Origin: Pirellulaceae bacterium | GTDB lineage: Bacteria; Planctomycetota; Planctomycetia; Pirellulales; Pirellulaceae | Length of the DNA: 64,000 bases | Assembly (NCBI GenBank): GCA_022448315.1 | Contig: JAKVCA010000001.1 | Coordinates: 135,573-199,572 of the forward strand | Direction of reading: 5' to 3' | Part shown: piece by piece, positions 59,721 to 64,000 of the stretch | How positions within the stretch are numbered: the first letter of the stretch is position 1 | Layout: each line of letters begins with the position of its first letter | The notes under the pieces: generated by a model | The model's input: only the letters and a program-made list of their open reading frames with translations | Databases searched by the model: none | Told to the model about the DNA's origin: nothing | Program-made: the position numbers and the translations under genes

Positions 59721-60782
59721 ATGGCCAGTTTTCCTTCGAGCTCAACACGAGATTCCGGTTTGCCTATCCAAGGGTTGATTGGTTCTTCTCCCGCAATGCA
59801 AGAGGTTTACCGACTGACACGTCGGGCGGCCCAGAGTAACGCGTCTGTATTGCTGCTGGGCGAGACGGGGACAGGCAAGGAATTGATTGCCAAAGCCCTG
59901 CATCGCTTAAGCAAGCGAGGCAGTGGACCGCTCGTCAAAGTGAACTGTGGTGCACTGACGGAAAGCTTGTTGGAGAGCGAACTTTTTGGTCATGTCCGCG
60001 GATCATTCACCGGTGCTGTCGCGAACCGGACCGGAAGATTCGAAGCGGCTCATACGGGAACGATTTTTCTTGATGAGATCAATTCCACCTCGACACACCT
60101 GCAAGTCAAACTCTTGAGGGTTTTGCAAGAGCGAGAATTCGAGCGTGTCGGGGATACACAGACGGTCCAGGTGGACGTTAGGGTTGTTGCCGCAAGCAAT
60201 TGCGATCTCATGCAAATGGTTCAGGAGTCAAAGTTTCGAGAGGATCTTTATTGGCGACTGAACGTCCTACCCATTCAGATTCCACCTCTTCGTGATCGTC
60301 GAGAAGACGTTCGCGATCTGGTGACTTATTTTCTGAAAGTGTACAGCGATTTAAACGATCGCTACGTCGTCCACATTCATCGGGATGCACTCAAGTCGCT
60401 CGAAGACTACCACTGGCCAGGCAATGTTCGTGAGTTACAAAACTACATCGAACGCGCGGTGATCATGGCCGAAGGGGATGAGCTCAACTCGGAACATCTC
60501 CCCGATGTAGTCTTTGGCAGTGAAACACCACAGGGTGCGGCTTTGATTCCCGGAGATATCGATTCGTTGGTTCAGGCGGTTGTTCATACCGGTGTTTCCG
60601 GGGCGACAAAAAGCGAAGATAACCTCCATGCTAAGATCGTCAGCCGTATTGAAAAAGAATTGATATCGCAGGTGATGGTGGACTGCAATAACGTGCAAAT
60701 TAAAGCGGCCGCTCGGCTGGGCATTAACCGAAACACATTGCATAAAAAGCTCAAAGAGTATGGGCTTGATCAAAACTCCTAA
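59721..60782 (+). CDS. Sigma-54-dependent activator without sensor domain
   Basis: 353 residues. The AAA+ domain starts almost at the N-terminus: GETGTGKE, the L1 loop GSFTGA (residues 94-99, consensus GAFTGA with Ala to Ser), GTIFLDEIN and WPGNVRELQNYIE. A C-terminal Fis-type helix-turn-helix (KAAARLGINRNTLHKKLKEYG) follows. No receiver, GAF or PAS domain, so control must come from expression, a partner protein or constitutive action, as in PspF. It lies 129 bases after the exported HEAT/receiver gene. Confidence 0.93.
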   Translation: MASFPSSSTRDSGLPIQGLIGSSPAMQEVYRLTRRAAQSNASVLLLGETGTGKELIAKALHRLSKRGSGPLVKVNCGALTESLLESELFGHVRGSFTGAVANRTGRFEAAHTGTIFLDEINSTSTHLQVKLLRVLQEREFERVGDTQTVQVDVRVVAASNCDLMQMVQESKFREDLYWRLNVLPIQIPPLRDRREDVRDLVTYFLKVYSDLNDRYVVHIHRDALKSLEDYHWPGNVRELQNYIERAVIMAEGDELNSEHLPDVVFGSETPQGAALIPGDIDSLVQAVVHTGVSGATKSEDNLHAKIVSRIEKELISQVMVDCNNVQIKAAARLGINRNTLHKKLKEYGLDQNS

Positions 60783-61344
60783 TGGGGCGTTGGATCAAGT
60801 GCATGTTGTCAAAGTCGGCGATCTGCCGGCAGGAAGCCGTGGACAACAATCTTTCGCTAAGGACGAGTCGCTTTCCCGTCTATCGGTTCACAACACCGTC
60901 TTTGCGCAAATTTGCATGAAGGTTCATCAACGTTTCTGTTACGACGATCGCAGACTCCAGAACGTGCCCGTCGGAGGTGGGTACTTCGTGTCAACGATCT
61001 ATTTTCGGTCAAGCAAGTTGAGTGTTGGAAAGCGCTTTTCTGGACTTGTGAATTTGTTGGATTCAAGGGCCGATTTTCGTTTTTAAGGAACATTTTTTGT
61101 TTTCGGATATCAGAGGTTGAATCGCAGGAATCATCGTCGTTAGGATGGAAGCATTGAAAGAACGTTCTCGCGAGAACGCGCAATAGTTGAAGACAAAAAT
61201 TTCATTTTAAAGCGATTCGGTTTGAACCGGTTTCGATATGACTTGGCGAGAAGCTGAGGCAGTAAAAAACGATTCGTCTCGTCATGAACGTTGCGAACGG
61301 GATTAGAAACATCGGTTTACAAACGGGCTCGAACAAGGCTTGAT
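60783..61344. other. Intergenic region with a perfect palindrome
   Basis: 562 bases before the small zinc-ribbon gene. The main feature is a perfect 16-bp palindrome at 61163-61178 (listed separately). A second weak symmetry (CGGTTTGAACCG, about 61215) lies between it and the start codon. No coding frame is convincing. Confidence 0.5.
61163..61178. promoter_or_regulatory. Perfect 16-bp palindrome, possible operator
   Basis: CGTTCTCGCGAGAACG equals its own reverse complement. It lies 167 bases upstream of the small zinc-ribbon gene. Palindromes of this size often bind dimeric repressors, but the half-site is not one I recognise. Confidence 0.45.
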
Positions 61345-61653
61345 ATGATCCATTTCACGTGCGACCGGTGTGGCCGACCCATCGATCCAGCAAATGAGAT
61401 ACGGTACACGGTAAAGATGGAAGTCCAGGCAGCGATGGAGACCTGGGAAGATGAAAATCAAGATGAGGATCGAGACCACTTGATGGAGGTTCATGAGATC
61501 CTCGATCGGGAAGACGAATTCGACGACGATCATTCGGGTCTTGAAGTTTATCGACGAATGCGGTTCGACTTGTGCACGAACTGTTACCAACAGTTCATGC
61601 AAAACCCGTTAGGGAAATCAAAGTCCGTGAAGTTGGGTTTTGGCGAAAACTAA
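61345..61653 (+). CDS. Small protein with two CxxC pairs and acidic middle
   Basis: 102 residues from ATG 61345. HFTCDRCGRPIDP at the N-terminus, then a very acidic middle (EDENQDEDRDHLME, DREDEFDDD), then RFDLCTNCYQQF near the end. The four cysteines suggest a zinc-binding fold (treble-clef or ribbon-like). Many planctomycetes seem to have such small proteins, but I know no function. Single gene with its own upstream region. Confidence 0.7.
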   Translation: MIHFTCDRCGRPIDPANEIRYTVKMEVQAAMETWEDENQDEDRDHLMEVHEILDREDEFDDDHSGLEVYRRMRFDLCTNCYQQFMQNPLGKSKSVKLGFGEN

Positions 61654-62075
61654 ACCTCTCCGATACGACTGTTTTGGGTCGTTCCATTTCGAGGGAAGAT
61701 GAATCCCTTTTCGCTTTCCCAAGGGAATGAATTCTATCCATGCGTAAATTGCATGGACCCGAAGTTTGCCAATCCGAACTGCCCCAGTTTTCGTGTCGAC
61801 GTCGCTCCGCTCAATTTACCACCCGCATTTGCCATCGGCTTCGTTAGTTCGCAACCGACCTCGCGGTCTAAATTGGCGGGTTCGCCTTGAGATTGCTAAG
61901 ATGGAAATCAATCGGAGCGCTCTCACCGCATCAGTTTGGTGCACTGTTGAGAGACGACTTGAAATGATGTCTGGGGTTCAAAGGTTCTCAAGCTTTGATC
62001 CGCGTGTGACCTTGTCGAGGATTTCCGGCATCCAATAGAGATACAAAAAGTGACATTGTCGCGGGGAGAGAACGA
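61654..62075. other. Intergenic region
   Basis: 422 bases between the small zinc-binding protein gene and the HNH endonuclease gene. I found no gene, RNA or repeat I can support. Confidence 0.45.
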
Positions 62076-62708
62076 ATGGTCAGCCTCGATCCGAGTTCAC
62101 CCTTGAACTCGAGTGTTCTGGTATTGAATCGATTCTACATGCCGGTTCATGTGATTGCGGCTCGTCGAGCTCTAACGCTGCTTTATCGGGATACCGCTGA
62201 GGTCGTGTACCTTGAAGACGGTCAATATTGCAATTACTCATTCTCGTCTTGGTGCGAAGTATCCGAGTTGCTGTCGGGCGAGAAGGGCGAACACGACGAT
62301 TGGATACGATGTGTCGACTTTGAGCTGCAAATTCCAAGGGTGATCCGGTTGAATATTTACTCGAAGACACCCAAGATGACGCTGCGACTCACTCGGCGAA
62401 ATCTGTTCGCGAGAGACAAGCATCAGTGCCAATACTGCGGAAAGTCATTTTCGCCAATTGATCTGAGCGTCGATCATGTGATTCCGCGAAGTCGCGGCGG
62501 TAAAACAAGTTGGGAAAATGTGGTTTGCTGTTGCCTCAGGTGCAATTCCAAGAAGGGAGATCGAACACCTTCGGAAGCTGGGATGGATTTGATTGCCGAG
62601 CCGAAACGCCCGCAACGGAATCCGCTGCTCCAAATGAAACTACTGAACCCGAAATATGAGATGTGGAGGTCGTTTTTGCATGGAGTAGATCCAGTACACG
62701 CAGCGTAG
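62076..62708 (+). CDS. HNH endonuclease family protein
   Basis: 210 residues with GGGGAGAG upstream of the ATG. The C-terminal half has an HNH domain: CQYCG zinc pair near residue 120, DHVIPRSRGG with the catalytic His, CLRCNSKKG zinc pair. The N-terminal half (VLNRFYMPVHVIAARRALTLLY) is typical of a widespread family of stand-alone HNH proteins in planctomycetes and cyanobacteria. No toxin-immunity or mobile-element partner is adjacent. Confidence 0.92.
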   Translation: MVSLDPSSPLNSSVLVLNRFYMPVHVIAARRALTLLYRDTAEVVYLEDGQYCNYSFSSWCEVSELLSGEKGEHDDWIRCVDFELQIPRVIRLNIYSKTPKMTLRLTRRNLFARDKHQCQYCGKSFSPIDLSVDHVIPRSRGGKTSWENVVCCCLRCNSKKGDRTPSEAGMDLIAEPKRPQRNPLLQMKLLNPKYEMWRSFLHGVDPVHAA

Positions 62709-62747
62709 TACTCGATACGACGATCAGAGAGACCATTTGAGTCATGA

Positions 62748-62778
62748 AAAAACCCTTGCAGACACAGCAAGGGTTTTT
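62748..62778 (+). terminator. Bidirectional rho-independent terminator
   Basis: AAAAACCCTTGC (62748-62759) pairs with GCAAGGGTTTTT (62767-62778) around a 7-base loop. The A-run and T-run on the two sides allow termination in both directions, between the HNH gene and the convergent ferredoxin gene. Confidence 0.92.
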
Positions 62779-62806
62779 AATTTAGATTGCCAATGCGTAC
62801 CCAAGG

Positions 62807-63082
62807 TCAGTCGCAAAGAGGTTTTTTCTTCTCGGTGATATTTTCAGTGTTCTGCGACTGATCAGCGTTGATTTCGACATATTCTTTCCACTCGTCCGGG
62901 AGATCATCTTCATGGAAGATGGCTTCGACAGGACACTCCGGAACACAGGCTTCGCAGTCGATGCACTCATCTGGATTGATGTAGAGCATCTTTTCACCTT
63001 CGTAAAAGCACTCAACAGGGCAAACTACAACGCAATCGGTGTATCGGCAACCGTCACAAGGTTTGGCTACGACGTGAGGCAT
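62807..63082 (-). CDS. Ferredoxin (FdxA-type, 4Fe-4S/7Fe)
   Basis: 91 residues. N-terminal CDGCRYTDC and a following CPVECF, then [17 protein letters not shown]: two cluster-binding sets as in FdxA-type ferredoxins that carry a [3Fe-4S] and a [4Fe-4S] cluster. Acidic C-terminal tail. A soluble electron carrier; the partner is unknown. Confidence 0.93.
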   Translation of the reverse strand: MPHVVAKPCDGCRYTDCVVVCPVECFYEGEKMLYINPDECIDCEACVPECPVEAIFHEDDLPDEWKEYVEINADQSQNTENITEKKKPLCD

Positions 63083-63519
63083 TCGTTAACTCCCGGCTTT
63101 GATTAATGATCAACGGCAGGTTTTGGCATGGACCTATACGATCGATATCGGTTCGATCGCGGGAGATCTTCGATAAATTCCATTGTATGAGTCGGCTCCA
63201 CTCGATTTATCACTTAGTAATCCTGAGGGTTACCTTCTGAAAACAAACCGTGTGGCTGGGTGGAACTGCAAAAAATCCTAGTAGCGTAGAAAAAATGCGT
63301 CAAGATCGATGACTGGGAAAATCGCGACGGTGGCGTAGTCTTGGTTGCGAATGCTGTCATTCACTAAAGAATCTGGCCAGACTCTCCGTAGATTCGTATT
63401 TCATCTTGCTCCGCATTTTCGCATCCCGGTAGAATCGATATCGCGACCGGGTCAGGGTAGACCCGCAAAATTCTGCATGGAACAACGGTTTTAGCTCCAG
63501 CATCAGGATGACGAGCAGC
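63083..63519. other. Intergenic region
   Basis: 437 bases between the ferredoxin and sigma-factor genes. CCCGGT (about 63425) and ACCGGG (about 63446) form a 6-bp inverted repeat around 15 bases. No promoter consensus or gene seen. Confidence 0.4.
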
Positions 63520-64000
63520 ATGGCACTGTCTGAACGAGATCGTGACTTGCTAAACCGTTGCCTGGAAGGGATCGATCAGTCTTGGCGCGAATTTGTTGAT
63601 CGATTTGTAGGGCTGGTTTATCAGGTGATTGAGCATACGTCACAGTCCCGTGGAATCGGGATGGGGCGGCAGGATCGAGATGATCTGGTTGCAGACGTGT
63701 TTCTTGAGCTGATTCAAGACGATTTTCGTGTCCTGCGACGTTTTCGGGGTGAATCGAGTCTTGCCACTTATTTGACCGTGATTGCGCGTCGAATTGCGGT
63801 CCGCGAATTACTTCGCCAGCAATCTTCACGTCGCAGGACTGCGATTTTGGCAGGCCCCAAGTTTGGGCAAGATGACTTCCGAAGGCACTTCGAGAATGCG
63901 GACCTGGTTCGTCGCTTGCTCGAGCAGTTGAATGAACGAGAGTCGATGGTGGTCCAACTCTATTACCTCAGCGATCTCAAGTACCATCAGATCGCGAGTC
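63520..64000 (+). CDS. Sigma-70 family (ECF-like) sigma factor, truncated by window edge
   Basis: 160 residues from ATG 63520 (63508 in frame is possible) up to the right edge. Region 2 with WREFVDRFVGLVYQVI, DLVADVFLELIQDDF, FRGESSLATYLTVIARRIAVREL, and the beginning of region 4 (LNERESMVVQLYYLSDLKYHQIAS). Different from the ECF factor at 49567. The C-terminus is not in the window. Confidence 0.88.
   Translation, partial: MALSERDRDLLNRCLEGIDQSWREFVDRFVGLVYQVIEHTSQSRGIGMGRQDRDDLVADVFLELIQDDFRVLRRFRGESSLATYLTVIARRIAVRELLRQQSSRRRTAILAGPKFGQDDFRRHFENADLVRRLLEQLNERESMVVQLYYLSDLKYHQIAS

Overview
The window looks like a chromosomal segment of a member of the Planctomycetota, most likely the Pirellulales. 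This is inferred from gene content, not from any search: an arylsulfatase, a DUF5722 protein, a neutral-ceramidase-like protein, exported HEAT-repeat proteins, a CpaF ATPase carrying an FHA domain, zinc-ribbon/membrane proteins and planctomycete-style sigma factors. Genes lie on both strands in short operons. I see no tRNA, rRNA, CRISPR array, insertion sequence or prophage.

Layout. 1-6.4 kb: partial sulfatase, AGE-family epimerase, DUF5722 protein and an MsbA-like ABC exporter, which suggests polysaccharide and envelope work. 6.4-12 kb (minus strand): a replication block in the order dnaA-like, dnaN, dciA (DUF721), gyrB; its dnaA-like gene has lost the ATP-binding motifs. 12-22.5 kb: cysteine desulfurase, scpB with a long acidic tail, hemA with a HemX/CcsA-like partner, an SRAP protein, hemW, an RNase Z-like hydrolase and scpA. 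23-30.9 kb: pentapeptide-repeat protein, NagB/PIG-L fusion, proB, a tiny exported Cys-pair peptide with a terminator, a HEAT/PDZ protein and two RNA methyltransferases. 31-37.5 kb: a reduced Tad-like cluster (zinc-ribbon membrane protein, TadC, TadB, FHA-CpaF, CpaB, a membrane protein) with no visible secretin, pilin or prepilin peptidase. 37.7-42.6 kb: TIGR01777 epimerase, ParA, MiaB, a 51-residue membrane protein and a probable outer-membrane barrel. 43-51.6 kb: PEP carboxykinase, ceramidase-like protein, zinc-ribbon membrane protein, peptidase T, MoaD/ThiS-like protein, ECF sigma factor and BtaA-like enzyme. 51.6-57.3 kb: a decayed DUF2007/zinc-ribbon pseudogene, carB and, divergently, argH behind a good sigma-70 promoter. 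57.3-64 kb: an exported HEAT protein with a pseudo-receiver domain, a sigma-54 activator without a sensor domain, a small zinc-ribbon protein, an HNH endonuclease, a ferredoxin and the start of another ECF sigma factor.

How genes fit together. gyrB, dnaN, dciA, the DnaA-like gene, ScpA/ScpB and ParA make the left and middle parts rich in replication and chromosome-segregation functions, but ScpA and ScpB are 6 kb apart on opposite strands and ParA has no ParB beside it. HemX/CcsA-like and hemA overlap by 4 bp, as do the two RNA methyltransferase genes, so each pair is probably translationally coupled.

Most notable observations: the DnaA-like protein without Walker A lysine; the NagB/PIG-L fusion lacking a catalytic aspartate; the two-TGA plus frameshift pseudogene after carB; the exported pseudo-receiver protein; the FHA-CpaF Tad cluster; and short tandem duplications at several gene ends.
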